From: Paralichthys olivaceus
Lineage: Eukaryota; Chordata; Actinopteri; Pleuronectiformes; Paralichthyidae
Direction: 5' to 3'
Assembly (NCBI RefSeq): GCF_024713975.1
Contig: NC_091114.1
Location: forward strand, 5,490,001-5,554,000
Length of the DNA stretch: 64,000 nt
Every line of letters starts with the position of its first letter. Position 1 is the first letter of the stretch. The notes below the pieces were generated by a model that searched no databases, was not told the origin of the DNA, and saw only the letters and a program-made list of their open reading frames with translations. Both the position numbers and the translations under genes were made by a program. Below, piece by piece: positions 12,624 to 25,463 of this stretch.

Positions 12624-12640
12624 GCTGCAGAGGGCGCTGT
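12624..12640 (+). promoter_or_regulatory. CTCF-like motif
   Basis: GCTGCAGAGGGCGCTGT matches the CTCF consensus (CCAGCAGAGGGCGCTG) closely. It lies near or within the probable 3'UTR region of the nectin gene. Confidence 0.4.
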
Positions 12641-13088
12641 TGCTTAGTCAAAGTTACATTGTGTTGCTTTAAATTCACTGTGTTATAAAAATACTTTGAA
12701 AAAAGCCTGAAAAAAGGAAATCATTCAGATATTTGAGAAGATTTTTTTCTTGCCAAATTATTACATGTGCAAGACACATTAGTCAAGTCTTGGTTGAATA
12801 ATGTCTTTATCTGATCTAAACTGTCTCAGTGCTTAAGGTGAAGGCTCGAGGGCAGAGAGACAACATGGCACAATGGTATTCATGTTGTAGGTGTGGCAAG
12901 AGTAACAATCCAACAAACATGTTGTGTAATGAACATAACACAGGCACAGGAACTGAATGACACGAAATCCAAAATCCACCCTTGGTGTTGTAATCTACTT
13001 CTCTAATGTACCAACAAAGCCTTCTCCTGCATTTCCTGATTTCCTACTGGACAGAAAGTACGTCAGTTGCATTCACCTGTTAGTCACA

Positions 13089-13315
13089 GGAAACAGCTGT
13101 CAGCAGGTAGAGCGGGTCCACTAATCTGAGGGTTGCTGGTTCAATCCCCTGTTTCTCCACTACACTTCAAAGTGTCCTTGAGCAAGATACAGAACCCGGG
13201 ATTGCCCCAATGCAGCATCAGTGTGCGTCTGAAGGTGTAGCACAAGCGTTCTATGTATATGGGAGAATGTGACCTGTAGTGTAATGAGCTAAAGAGGTCA
13301 ATAAGACTATAAACT
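13089..13315 (+). mobile_element. tRNA-derived SINE (common teleost family)
   Basis: The head has RNA polymerase III box A (ggtagagcgggtcc) and box B (ggttgctggttcaatccc). The body has aagtgtccttgagcaagatac and gaacccgggattgcccc. The end resembles the family's 'taatgagctaaagaggtcaataagact' region. These are diagnostic words of the abundant tRNA-related teleost SINE. It lies just downstream of the nectin gene stop, in reverse orientation to that gene. Confidence 0.8.
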
Positions 13316-13622
13316 GGAAATATTGCGACCGTGTCTTTGGATGTGGCTGTAATGTGGGGGAACAGATGACACACCGCTGGTCAACAAAAGCCCGGCACAT
13401 GTCAGAAATCCATACAGAAAACGCTTTGGAGGAGATTCTGTTCTATTGCACCATTATCCCACTGAATGAAGACGCAGCATTAGAGTCAAGGTGCATGTTT
13501 TTCATAATCAAACACAAACTGGTTTTCCGGGTTGTGACCACCCCTCGTCTGCGTATCCTCATTCTGACCACCGCCATGACCAGAGCTCGCCAGTTGTGCG
13601 TTTGTTATTTTCCAGCCTCCCG

Positions 13623-16600
13623 CTACACTATCTGAGCCTTGTGGATCAGGGAGGCATGGGGACTGATGGCAGTGGGGCTCGGCCGGGGTTTGGGTCTTAA
13701 AGTGCCATTAGTCTGCTGATAGCGGATGCTGTGGGCCTCGGACACCTGGGAGCTGTTGGTTTCACTGTCTTGGTCGTCTGGATTCTCCTGGCTGGCGGGA
13801 CCCCCCAAACCTTCGTCCACCTCATCCTCATCATCTGTCACCGGTGGGTAGTTGCAGCTCAGTGGAGGGTGCTGGTGGGTTTTGGTGACGCTTCCCGGCC
13901 GCACACCCCCGCCGTCCGTTGGGATGACAGCGCTGCCGTTCAGCTGTCGCACAATCTCCGTGGACTGGACCATGGGCAAGGATATCGGCGTGAGAGGAGG
14001 GTGGAAACGAGTTTCCTGCTGCACAAGACACAAAGAGCAGATGTGCTTAGAAATTGCGTCATCAAGTTGGGTGAGATGCATTCCACAATTTGGTGAAATC
14101 AGGCTTTGACATGCCCAGAAACACACGCAAACACACACACACACACAGGCTCCCTTACCAGAGAAATGGAGCTGTTTCTCACATAGGTCTCCACTCGGAG
14201 TCGGTTTTCCTCGTCTCTATCCAGGAGCCTCTCTCGCCCCCTGCGTGAGTTGTTGTGCAGGACTGGTCTGCCCAGGTAGTCGTAAGCTCCCCCTCCTCCT
14301 CCTGCTCGTCCACCTGAGATTGTAGATCGGCTGTCGTGGCAGTGAGCCTGCTCCTGTCAGTGCACCATTAAGTAATTAGGTGGTGATGGGAGGGAGTGGG
14401 TGTCATTCTTTTGCACCCTTAATTCAGGCCTGCACTCAGATAACTTTACAGTAGTTTTGTGCCTTGGAGAAATACGCTCATTTGCATTTTTGTGAGTGTG
14501 TGTTGTATAAAATCTGCGTCTCACCACCTCTTAAATGGCAAATGGACGACATTTAAAGAATTATTCAAGTCTTAAAAGCCACTCAAAGCACTTTAGATGA
14601 CAGGTCACACATACACTCATATACTTCTATACATAGAACTTCTTCTGTTCACTGAGATGCACTGCAATCAGAATTGAAATGTTGAAGCTCAGAATGCGGT
14701 CGCCTGGCATCAGAACAGTAAAGCCTCAAGTTTCAAATAGATACTGACCCCAAGGGAGGATATGCTGGTCCTCAGGGTTCCCTCCACCCTCAGAGGGATG
14801 TTTTCCTCCGTCTGCAAGTGGAAAGAAACAGAGAACCGGATTAGCTGGGGGACTAAAAAATAAATAATAAAACCAAAACTTGGCCAAAACCCGACAACAA
14901 AAGCCTGTGAATAAAACATCACACCCCTTTCAAGCAAATCCAACCCCACTCACTCATTTTCTTGGAAAGCCACAACTAACAGTCACCCTTGGTTGTAGAG
15001 CACAGAATAAAGTATTCATCACTGTGAAACATTTCTGAGACTCTGAATTAAGTGTGTGAAACATTCCTCAGGAGAAAACACAAGATGAAGCTGCAGCAGG
15101 GACAGTATACACTCAGAGTGTGAATAATCATTACCGCTCCTCTGGTATCTGTGCTGATGGAGTTCATCCTCCTGAAAGAGGCTTGTCTGGAGAGAGTGCA
15201 GATTTCCTCCCTGTGAGAAAGTGATGGAGAGAAAAAGAAGAAAGATATTTAAATGAATAAAGAAATCCACTGTGGATTCTGTGGATTTTCAGAGCACTTT
15301 TAAAGGTTTGAATGTACTTCACACTGCATGTTTGTCCATATTAAAACTTTTTTGTTTGTTTTCTTGTCTTTGTTGTTATTTTATGATTTTTGCCGTATGC
15401 AGATTTATTAATTTTCATCTCATCTGTCATCTCAATAAAACACTTTATCATATCCACTAACTTCTTCTCAGTCAGCTCCCGCTTCAGTTTGGAGCTCTTG
15501 CGTTTGTGGTGACAAATGACTGTGATGACGATTATGAGCATCAGGAGCAGCAGCCCGCCAGCCACACCCCCCACGATGAGCATCAGCATTTCTTCTGGCA
15601 TTTTCGGGTCCGTACGAGTTTCTGTAGAGAGTAAGAATGGGAGGTAGGCAGGATCAGATGGATGTCTGTATCTCCTCTCACAGCATGCCCTTATATTATT
15701 AATATGTTTATTATTATGACAAGTCTCAGTCCGTCATGTTGACAGCGTTGTCGTCTACCTGCCACAACAATCTCCACCTCCGCCTTCCCCACTCCCACGT
15801 CATTCTTCGCCACACACTGGTAGGTGCCTGCGTCGGACAAGCTCAGGGGTCGCCCAAAAACCAGTGTTCCGTTAGGGAGTGGGATCACACCTTCCGGCAA
15901 CTCTTTACCCATTCTGCAAGACAAAGTGGAAAAAGTGGGTTAAGGGCCTGCACTGCTCCCAGTAGACCACATGCATCTTAAATATATAATCTCACTCAAG
16001 TTTTAAACTAATTACTGTGCAATAATCCTTTTCTATCCATGCAATTTCAATATCACATATGTGCAATACTGTTACATTGTTCAGAATTTGTTTATATCGT
16101 ACATTTCCCCATGTTGCGGCTCATAAATAAATCTTATCTTATCTCATCTCATCTTATCTTATTATCTTTATTATGTAAAGAAATCCATTTCTGCTTTTCT
16201 GTCATCATAAAACACAACACCCCTTTCTGTGAGAGAGTGTAGAGAAGGAAAATCTACTTTTATCTCTATTAAAATGTCATGTTCTGTGTCTCAGTAACAT
16301 TTCAATGATTATTTGGAGCCAGCATTTAGTTTCACTTACAGCACAGTGATAGTGACAGCCCCTATCAGGAACAAAAAATAGGAACTGTCTGTTTTCACAC
16401 ATGCAAAAGAAACACGCTCACGATAAAATCTAACACAAATACACACATTAAGTATCGTCTTCCTCCTCTCGCCACCACCATGGACCAAACCATATACACA
16501 TAAACAAACAGACACACGCACACACACACTACTCTACTCTCTCTACCTATTATGAGTTGCACATCCCTTTCCCTTTTTTTCTTCTCATCCCCCTCTTCCT

Positions 16601-19600
16601 CCCTCCTTCGTGTGAAACTGTCTCATCCGTCTGCTTTTGGCACAAGCTGCAACATGACACTGTGACACCCGATATTTCTTCACCTGCCGCCTTTTACTGA
16701 CAAATCCAACAGGTTTTCCCACTGCTTTAGATGCATTTGTATGTGTGTGTGTGTGTGTATGTGTATGTGTGTTTGGCTGGCGTCTGGTGAGCCTCAATCA
16801 CAAAACCTCCTTTCCCAAGGTGCGTTCCTGTGACTAACAACAAGTAATCCGTGCCTCATCATAACAACCCAAATGAGAAGAAACACTCAACCTAACATTT
16901 AACTTATTTCCCATGTATCTCACATCTGTACATTTGGAAGATTTCCCTTGGGGCCCAACTGTCACATCTTAATAATAACTCCATGACAGCCATTCCTCTC
17001 CCTGTCACTTTTCGCATCTCACATTTTTCTGCCTGAACTCTACGCCACACCCTGAGAATACGTTAATGCACCGGGGACGGGCCATCGGGAGGACGGCAGG
17101 TGACTCGATCAGAAGGAGTCAGGCATCTGGCTGAATGAAACCCTTCCCGGGGTTTAATTCCGGGCAGCGGTGCTATTCCTTTTAAATGACACATACAACA
17201 TCTGAATCTGTCAGTTTCCACTGAGGCAGCAGGATGACAATGCCAGGGCTTGTTTGGTTGGGTCACATGGAAGGGGGTGGAGATCCTCCCACACTACACA
17301 GTAAAAAGTTATTCAAGTCAAGTGTCCAAGCTGCACAAGAAAGTAACGAAGTAACCAGAAAGTAAAAAATACTGAATACTAAAAACATGAGTGAATATAA
17401 CTTACTGATTAATGTAATACTTCTACTTGAGTACACTTTTGTCTATTTATTTATTCTTCAGTAAAATGTTTCAGTAATTCCTACGCCTGTGCTGCAGTTG
17501 CTTAAAACAAAAGTACCTAGCTGTTTTATTAATAATATCATGGTATGATTCAGTTTTAATGATTTATGTCTTCAGAAGACTGGGACTGGGGCTGTGGCTG
17601 AAACCCACAGATAAGCGGATCTCATTGGTTTAAGCCTTTCAATAGAATTTAGCAGCAATATTAGAAACATAAAATGTACTAGTAATCTTAACCATTACTG
17701 ATCAGCTGAGTCAGTGGTACACACATTAAAGTGATTTTATCTCATAATAACAAGCTTCATGCAACTAAAAATATTGCTTAAAACAAAACAGCCAAACCTT
17801 TCTATTTAAATTGAGTTGATGGGAAAATATTAACTAATTTCTTTGAGGCAATCATGAGAATTTAAAGTGTATGACAATGTTGTTTTGGATTATGTGCCAC
17901 ATTTATTCACACAGAAAAATAAGAAAGGAAAAAGACTCCTGAGGATGAGCTGAGTTTAACCTTTACTGAACATCCCATTGACGACTACTTGGCATGATCA
18001 CCTAGGGGCTTATGAGGAAAATAATAATGACCAGACAGATCAGACAGTTAGTCACACGTGTACCAGACAGCCAGAGAGGGAGGCGGCTCCAACAGTACCT
18101 GATCCAGGTGAAACTCTGTGGTTTGGGGTTTCCTCCGCTCACGCACCTCAGGGCAGCGTTCTCCCGACCAATGAACCAGTCTCCATTGAAGCCAGACACC
18201 TCTGCATGTGGTGGGACTGGGAGGAAGAGCAAAAAATTGACTGAGCTTTGTTCAGCCGAGGCAAGTGAGGGGAAAAAATGGAAGTGTTGTCTATCACAGC
18301 AGGATTAAATGTAGCTAAGGCTGAAATATCTGGACTTTTAGCTGAATTCTTTGGGCGAGTTTTTATTAACGACGACTACTCACAGTGCACTACCAAGTGG
18401 TTCCTGAGCCTGCGGGGGCTAGGGGAAGTCGGGTGCCACACCAGACAGTCCAGCTTTTTGCCGTTCATGCTCCTCAGCGGGTGCAGGGAGTAGTGGGAGG
18501 AGACCGCCCCGTTGTCCGAGGAGCGGTTGGTGAACTGGCCGTTCAGGTCGCTGTCCCAGGAGAGGTGGGGAGGCGGGCGGGCAATAGAGCGACAGGACGC
18601 GGCGTGTCGGTAGGACTGACCCTCCACCAGGATCACAGGGTCCAGGGAGGAGATGGGAATGGCTGGAGGGGGGTTGCATCAAGTGAAGATGAGGATAAAT
18701 CAGTGATGAACGTACACACAGATTTAAAAAAAGACATATTCCCATTCTGATTCTTAGTATGAGCTAAAGCTGTCACATGAAGCAGGTTTGTCAAGTTTTT
18801 CAGTTCTAAATCTTTATAGCTTTATATGTAATTATAGCAAGGTTTGCATTTTACCCTCTTAAACTAAATAATCTAGTAGGTTATCATAGTACTAATGTAT
18901 TCTGTCTATGTTTAACACTGATGAATAATCAGATCCTTATCCTTTCAATAGGCCATTTGAACTCACCACAATTTACTCTTTGTAAGGCAACAAACTCACA
19001 TACCAACAATATTATGAGGGGATAATACAAATATAAAATTACATTCTTACTTTATAAGTAATGATTGTACTTCTTGTCTTCCAGTTTAATAACAGATATG
19101 AGCAGTAGATAAGAGTAATATTTGTGAGATATTAAAGTAAAATGGAGAAATATTGTGAAATATGTCTCTAAAGAAATAAGATAAGCAACTAAAATAGTAT
19201 TTACAAGGAATTTCTAATAATATAGGATGTATGTTTTGTTTCTTCGGCTAGTGTTAGTCATAGCATTATTGGGAATGACTAAAAATAAAAATGCATTGGG
19301 TTTACTATGTTGTTTCTTATTGCCTTTTAAGGAGTGAGTGGATTCTAACACGTGAAAGACTACTCACTGTTTGTCAGGGGTGTTTCACACAGATGTTGAG
19401 TCAGTGTGATGTTGTTATTGTGTCTAATTTATTAGTCACATAAAACTCATAATGCGCCACAATTCACACAAATTCCATTTTCATACCACCGGTTTCCATC
19501 CATGACCTAATATCCCTCATCCTGCTGCAGTATCAAACTATACTGGGCTTTTTCCCTTTGCATTAGAGAGGGACTCACTCCATACGATGAGTGACATCGA

Positions 19601-22600
19601 GCTGTCAAAGTTGCCGAAGGGGAAGGTGCTGATGTGGCAGATGTACTTCCCCTCATCCGAGACATCCGTGCTCATGATAACCAGTGTTGAGTCCAACGTG
19701 GGATCGCTGCTTCTGAAGCGCACACGTCGTGACCACATCCCAAATGCTGCAGATCAAGAATAAAGACAGAGGGGGAGAGAGGGGGAGAGAGGGGAGGGAC
19801 AAGAGTTAAAGGAGCATGTGTGGAACGATGTGACACAAAAATAAAAAAAGATTAAGTCCACCAAGTTCAAGACAGACCTGCAGGGTTGTTTTTGTCACTT
19901 TCAGTTCCACACCCACGCCTGCACTCATGCTTGAAATTACATTTACATTCTGGGCATTTAGCTGGGAGTCTTATCCAACACGTCTCACACTCACAATGGG
20001 TGAAAGCTTCAAATACCAAGTCAACACAAATTACAAGAAACCAACAACACAGTGCAGAGATCAAGAGCCTTGGCGCCCAGTGTCTCTCACTGTTCTATTA
20101 GTGGAGACTGACAACTTGTAGTTGAACAACAAAGTTCATTGAGTGGGAGAGGGGGAAGTGATCCAGTCGGACTATGTTTATTTTTGACGGCGCCGACTGA
20201 CCGGTCTGTCCATTTGTGTGGTGAGCGGTGATGATCTGTTCCTTGCTGGAATCCGGTTTCTCCTTATACCAGGTGACCTGCACCACCACCACGTTGTGCT
20301 CGCTTGGCTTGTAGCGACAGGGCAGGACGGTCTCCTCCTCGGCCAGGGAGCGTATGGCATTGTTCGGGGGCAGCTCCACAAACACGCCCTGCGTCACTGG
20401 AAGAAAAAAGGATGCAGGATGATGAAAATGATTTAAATCAGCATTATGCTGACACTAATCTTGACAGTGACCATTTGACCTACAACATAAGCCTGGGAGT
20501 GCGTCCTATTACAATGGCTCTGAACACCTCAAAAAGACAGTGGCTATGAAGAAGTGGCTTGTATTACAAAGCCTGTGCACTTGAAGAATGTGGTTTAACC
20601 TCACTAATTTGTCTTCTCTTAACCTTTCAAGTTCAAACTATAGCAATTAGCTACACGTCTGTTTAGGTAAGCTGGATAGAATGAAAAGAAGATATTACAA
20701 TAATTCTAAAATACAGTTAATAACGTTTATCATTTTAATCACCAACTCTTCACCAAAAATGGTCATTTCCTTTCATACTATATTTTCATTGTTTGTGACC
20801 GGACCAAAGTTTCTTTGGTTATTTTTGGTTTTATGTTAAGAGCATTTACCAGGTGGAAATACGCAGTGACAGTGTATGTGAAAACAAAACTGTGATTGAA
20901 ATGTAAAGCGACAAGGAGGATGAGTGGGATTTAAAGAGTCCTCGCAGCGCAGACAGAAATGAGGGAGGAGAAAGAAAACAGGGTGTCTATCAGAGGAAGA
21001 TATGCCGCTTAACAAGTCGCTCGAGATAAGCTCCAAGGCAAACTCAGTCAGTGTCTGAAGCAAGAAATTCAAGAAGGCCCAAGGAAAACATGCAGCACAG
21101 GACATATTTGAGACATGTACTTTGTGTCTCACACTGTGGAACCGCAACACATCAAAACACGAACCCAGTCTTTGCATGAATATCTCTGTTTACAGACCAG
21201 ACTTGCCAATCTGTCTGATGGAGACAAACAACAATGTGACACCTTATCTTCTCCTGTCCTCCAACAATCTCATAAAAGCACACACACACATACAGCTGCA
21301 TGCATGGCAGTCATGACATGTGGATCTCTGCAAACTGCATTTAAAGTCTGCTTAAATTCAAGCACACTCATATATCAGTTACCTTAATATGCCCGATTTT
21401 CTGGTAAAACAATGAACATTTTTGAAAAACACTGGCAATGTTAAAGAAAGTGACGCCAAGTTAAGATAACTTCTCTCGAGGGAGGTAACTCCAAGAGTCA
21501 AAAGCTTCCAAGCAGCTTTCTAAAGGGCACATCCTCTTGGCACAGTAATCGGATAAAGTTGAGTTTATTTTAGTGAAACAAAAGTGATGCCAGTTCCACT
21601 GGAATTTTCATCATCACGGTGTGTTATGATATTGGTACTCGTAGTGTTAATGGTGAGTGATTTACTTTCATACAGCACGGTTTCCTGATGGAGATAAGCC
21701 TGCAGAGACTGAAGGAAAGCAGCTCACTCAATTCACAACATGACACATTAGGTGTGTCTATGCCCACACACAATTGCGCTGACATTTCCATCAGGTGCCC
21801 CCAAAGTGACCCCATGAGGAAAATGTCATTAGCTTTTATATCTGATAACTCTCCAGTTTGCTGCTACAAACAATACAGAAACTGCTGCAGGCAATTCTAA
21901 CTGGTTTTTACTGATCCCTCACATCTGTTTAAACAAGCCCAAATGTTGATTTTCACTATAATACCATATGGAAAGTATCTAGTTTGGACTTGATTAAGTG
22001 AACAGTGCTTTTAGTCATATATTAATAGGAAGTAAGCAGTGGGCTGATTGTTATTCCTGTGAAAGGTACGTGGTCATAACCCAAACAAAATTTTATGAAA
22101 TGCTAGGCGGTACAGTCGTGCTTGTTATGCTCGCAATAAAAGCATTTACAAGTAGCGTTATGTTTGCCATCTTAATCTAGTGTTTGCATGACACCATTAG
22201 CGACGGAGTATAAATAAAACTGAGGTGATAAGAATCCTGTTAGTTTGACACGATGGTGCTGTGTGCAAACTTTTTCTCCATTGCACAAAGGATAACTTCC
22301 ACAGTTCCACAACAGGAAAAAGTCAGGGAACGGAAGACACTCCGATTCCTCCTCTGAGGATGGTGAATTTCAACACGGCAGTCCATTAAAAAGTAAATTG
22401 GTTGAGAAGTTGTTGCTAAATTGATAAAGAAGAAAATGTATAATAGAGCTAAGCTGCCATTGTGACTAATTGAACGAATAGAAAGTCAAGTTACAAAGCC
22501 AGAACAGTGACTACACCATAGACTGTATATAAAGATGGATGACATGACGGCTCCCCCGACATGTCAATTGCCCCTTACTGGTTGGCTGCAGTATAGATCA

Positions 22601-22825
22601 TGAACCATGCCTCCTCCATGTTAGTGGAGGAGGCATAATCTAAAAAGTCAGTACGCATCAAATAAACATGGTTTCTATCATTCTAGATATATATATGTCC
22701 ACATGCTCATTTTTCAATGCGTTTGCTGCTGTCATCACCAGATCGTTGTTGCACGGACTCTGGCTCCAAGATGGGAGCACCCCATGCAAGAATGTTTTAG
22801 CTGGACATCTGGACAATGAAAGGAA

Positions 22826-22869
<44 letters not shown>

Positions 22870-23798
22870 TTACAGGTGCTGATTTATACCTGCTGTGGGA
22901 GAAACTGTTCCACCAGTGATTAGTATGTGATTCATGCATTTACCATCAGAGCTGATGACTGTACTCTGGAGGCGGTGTGAGTGTGTGTGTTTTTTCTGTG
23001 TGAGTTTGTCGCCCCGAAGTTGGAGCCTGCTGTGGAATCTGCCTTTGCTGCATTACTGGAATAACACTCCGCCTGTAGCTGCCTTTATGTACTGTACGTC
23101 TCTCTGTCGATGAAAGTTTGTTTTAATGCTCTGTCATTGTCTCTCATTGTCTGGCACTGTGATAATATTTGTGTGTTGGATGATACAGGACTTAACCAAA
23201 CTAGTAAGTGATGGGCTGACACATGCAGTACTTCCTGAAGATTACCATGTGCTCACGAACACACACACACACACACTAGGAGGGTCTGCACGGCTCAGAC
23301 AGGAGGAGGCTAACTGATCAACAGCAACAGGTTTTTCCAGAAATAACAGTCAACACCACAGGTGTTTTCTTTAACAGTGCTGCCTCCATTTAGCGTGTTT
23401 GCAGGGAAGGCAAGCCACCTGCAGAGCACGTACATGGAACTCAACATGATCCCTTCTGCGGATGTAGTTTTTTTTGATGGTACATTTATTCCATTGCCTA
23501 TTTTGCTTTATTTTACCCAAACCTAACACACATGTGTTGTACTGGTTGAAGGAGTAGGCAGCCTTTAGACAGCAAGTAGGAATATTATGGGATACACATA
23601 AGGTGAAGTCACCAATGATTGAGTAATGCAGGAAGGCTGTATAGTCCAGAATCATCAACATAAAGACACAGACAGAACATGACATCTTAGAGGAATAACA
23701 CTGATTTCTGCATGGTTGGACAGGGTCTGTAAAATCCTCTTACCAAAGATCTGGAGGACAAGGAGACACAGGGAGGGTCTGTTCAGCAGAGGTGTCAT
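13623..23798 (-). CDS. nectin4: Nectin cell adhesion molecule, most likely nectin-4
   Basis: Eleven minus-strand exons: 23744-23798, 20202-20396, 19579-19746, 18384-18662, 18099-18216, 15759-15913, 15462-15621, 15135-15210, 14749-14811, 14159-14353 and 13623-14018. All phases agree, giving 619 residues. Order: signal peptide (MTPLLNRPSLCLLVLQIFG); V-type Ig with C in ETVLPCRY and the nectin signature DEGKYICHISTFPFGNF; two C2-type Ig domains (one with NGDWFIGRENAALRC, the next with SDAGTYQCVAKNDVG); a membrane helix at about 335-360; then a basic CHHKRKSSKLKREL. Tail motifs EEICTLSRQASFRRMNS and NGTLRPKP parallel human nectin-4 (EEELTLTRENSIRRL, NGTLRAKP). The C-terminus is KAQIV, a non-classical afadin/PDZ ligand, as in nectin-4 (GHLV). 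Nectins form adherens-junction adhesions. The family is certain; the paralogue call also uses the FCER1G/NDUFS2 neighbourhood. The tail is longer than in human (510 residues in total). Confidence 0.88.
16020..16165 (+). mobile_element. Probable 3' end of a fish non-LTR retrotransposon with TTATC-type tail
   Basis: AT-rich sequence with 'tgtgcaatactgtt' and 'catttccccatgttgcggctcataaata' leads into a simple tail of tcttatcttatctcatctca. This resembles the L2/SINE-type teleost ends that read 'tttccccatgggggatcaataaa' plus a short repeat. Only the 3' end is seen. It lies in an intron of the nectin gene. Confidence 0.4.
16739..16772. repeat. TG microsatellite in a nectin intron
   Basis: Imperfect (TG)n with TATG interruptions. 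Confidence 0.85.
19932..19985 (+). repeat. Fragment of a common teleost repeat
   Basis: The words acatttacattctgggcattta, gagtcttatccaaca and the following 'ctcacactcacaatggg' correspond to a widespread fish repeat that reads acatttacattt..gcatttagcagacgctcttatccagagcgact. It lies between nectin exons 2 and 3. Confidence 0.45.
22505..22660. repeat. Possible interspersed repeat in nectin intron 1
   Basis: Starts with ccatagactgtatataaaga and tggatgacatgacggctccc, words common at the edge of a teleost interspersed repeat. It also has an internal inverted repeat: catgcctcctcc and ggaggaggcat at 22608-22636. Family not identified. Confidence 0.35.
22829..22869. repeat. Compound (TG)n(AG)n microsatellite
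   Basis: Pure TG run followed directly by AG repeats, in nectin intron 1. Confidence 0.95.
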
Positions 23799-24159
23799 TA
23801 TCCCAGGTAGATACTGATAAATAAAGGAACGTTGGGACAATCAGTCCAGAGAATAAAGTCCTAAGAGACAGGTCTGCATGGAGCACTGGGGTGGTCTCAT
23901 GCCTGGTGCTGCTGGATCATCATTTTCTTTCTCTGGACCAGGTCCTCTCCAAAGTCTGCTCCCGGACAAACCTGTTAAAGTTGGAGCAGTTCACACGCGG
24001 TCCTTGTGAGAATATTAATATCCTTGCAGTCTGGTTAAGTGTTGGTTGGTGAAGAACACGCCATGTTTGTCCTCAAGAAAAAAGAAAGAAGGCGCAGCTT
24101 TACCTGTTTGGATACACCTGTTTGCTCTACCATGCAGCGCCACCCCCATCCACTCCGAC

Positions 24160-24182
24160 CTCTCTCTCTCTCTCTCTCTCTC
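24160..24182. repeat. (CT)n microsatellite
   Basis: Eleven CT units followed by a short CA run, in the region upstream of the nectin first coding exon, probably 5'UTR intron or promoter. Confidence 0.95.
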
Positions 24183-24309
24183 AACACACACACGCCGGTG
24201 CACGCACACAAAAGTCACCTATCCGGTTTAGGGTTGAGGCAACATGACAGTTATTTTCTCGCCTTTACTTGCTCTGCTCCAGGAGAAGCAGGTGAAAGCA
24301 GCAGGTTGG

Positions 24310-24380
24310 CCGCGTCCGCGTCCGCGTGAGACGCACGGTGCCAAACCCAAGCGTGTCCCCGCCCTCCCATTGCAGAGAGA
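24310..24380 (-). promoter_or_regulatory. Candidate nectin-4 promoter
   Basis: On the minus strand the sequence reads CAATGGGAGGGCGGGGAC, a CCAAT box next to a GC box. It is followed downstream by a CpG-rich patch that includes three repeats of cgcgtcc. It lies about 560 bases upstream of the nectin start codon, so a 5'UTR exon boundary or intron may intervene. No TATA box is seen. Confidence 0.4.
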
Positions 24381-24894
24381 AAATGGGATTATCGAAACCT
24401 TTTAAAGGGATAATCTCAAAAAAATTCAGAGCTCCACAGAGACACCAGCGAGTAATTTAGGCTGAAATATCAACATAAGGAGAAGAATGATCATGTGCCA
24501 ACTTTTCTTACAAAGACACTCAAACATATAAACATTGAATCAATATATTTAATGGTTTCTTTCAGTCAACAACAACAATAACATTGAAAATTTGTACATC
24601 ACATATTTTGATTAATCATTTTTCCCAAGGACTGTATTCAAAGATAGACGACGCAGCTGCTCTTCCTCCCACTATCCAGAAACAAAACCAAAATATCCTG
24701 GATACAAACATCTCCATTGTGCTCATCATGAAATTATTACTTTTGATTATTTGCATAAAGTTGTTTGTGGCCGGAGGTTTGTCACTCCCTGTTTAGACAT
24801 AATTGTGGTTGTCCTCATTCCCCACTGTAATTCAAAGTAATGTGATAATAACATGAAAAACGAGTCTAAGCTTCATACAGGTATTGAAAATAGA

Positions 24895-24900
24895 TTTATT
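24895..24900 (-). terminator. Probable FCER1G polyadenylation signal
   Basis: The minus strand reads AATAAA about 565 bases beyond the FCER1G stop, in AT-rich sequence. The distance is reasonable for this gene. Confidence 0.45.
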
Positions 24901-25463
24901 CTGTCAGCTGGCTGTGTGATTTCTTCCAGATCTCCCTGGTGTGTGTGTTTCGTGAATGTGGACAGGTAAGGACCACACCATCACTGCCATCCTGTGGTGT
25001 ACTGGAAACACAGCTCTTTTCCCTCAGCATTATTTACAACTAACACAAAACAGGAAAATATGTTTTCAATTTCCAGATGATTTTCAACTCCTGCAAGCAA
25101 TACAACTTGAAGGTACACAAAAGGTACAGTGAAATCATGTCTTTCGTATTCAAACACATTCACACATATACAAAAACTGGCCATAACCCTTTCAAAAATT
25201 TAATATCACAGAGCAGAAAACATCTGATCTAACAAGCATTTCTGAGAAATGCCTGCCCTGATCGCAACTTCCCTGTTTCTTACCCTTGTCTTTCTTAATT
25301 TGACCTCACAAAGATTCTGAACAAGCGAAGGGGAAATGAACACTGTTGCTCATAGTTTCACATTCTCTCAAAATGTATGCCATGGATATCATTGAATACT
25401 AAAATATGAAAGTTAAAAAAAAAAGCAATCAGGTAGACAATGTCCATCTTGCACTCAATCACA

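Larger units (their letters stand above)
9851..13088. other. AT-rich intergenic region between OTUB1 and the nectin gene
   Basis: No protein-coding gene is supported. The right part probably contains the 3'UTR of the nectin gene, which runs leftward from 13622. Possible minus-strand AATAAA signals are at about 12418-12423 and 11163-11168. CTCF-like motifs occur at 11306 and 12624. The rest looks like unconstrained AT-rich sequence. Confidence 0.5.

Noticed and set aside
13731-14109. Plus-strand open frames of 85-121 codons
   Set aside because: They are exact antisense shadows of the last nectin coding exon (13623-14018) and have no family resemblance or splice context.
17300-17480. Possible second hAT-like MITE (taatacttctacttgagtac words)
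   Set aside because: Only a short word matches the family; no terminal inverted repeats were found.
18385-18750. 121-codon plus-strand open frame
   Set aside because: Antisense of the second Ig-domain exon of the nectin gene (18384-18662); the open frame follows from codon bias of the real exon.
19867-20064. Cys-rich minus-strand frame that resembles a zinc-binding protein
   Set aside because: Its Cys-rich part is read from an interspersed teleost repeat fragment (19932-19985) between nectin exons 2 and 3.
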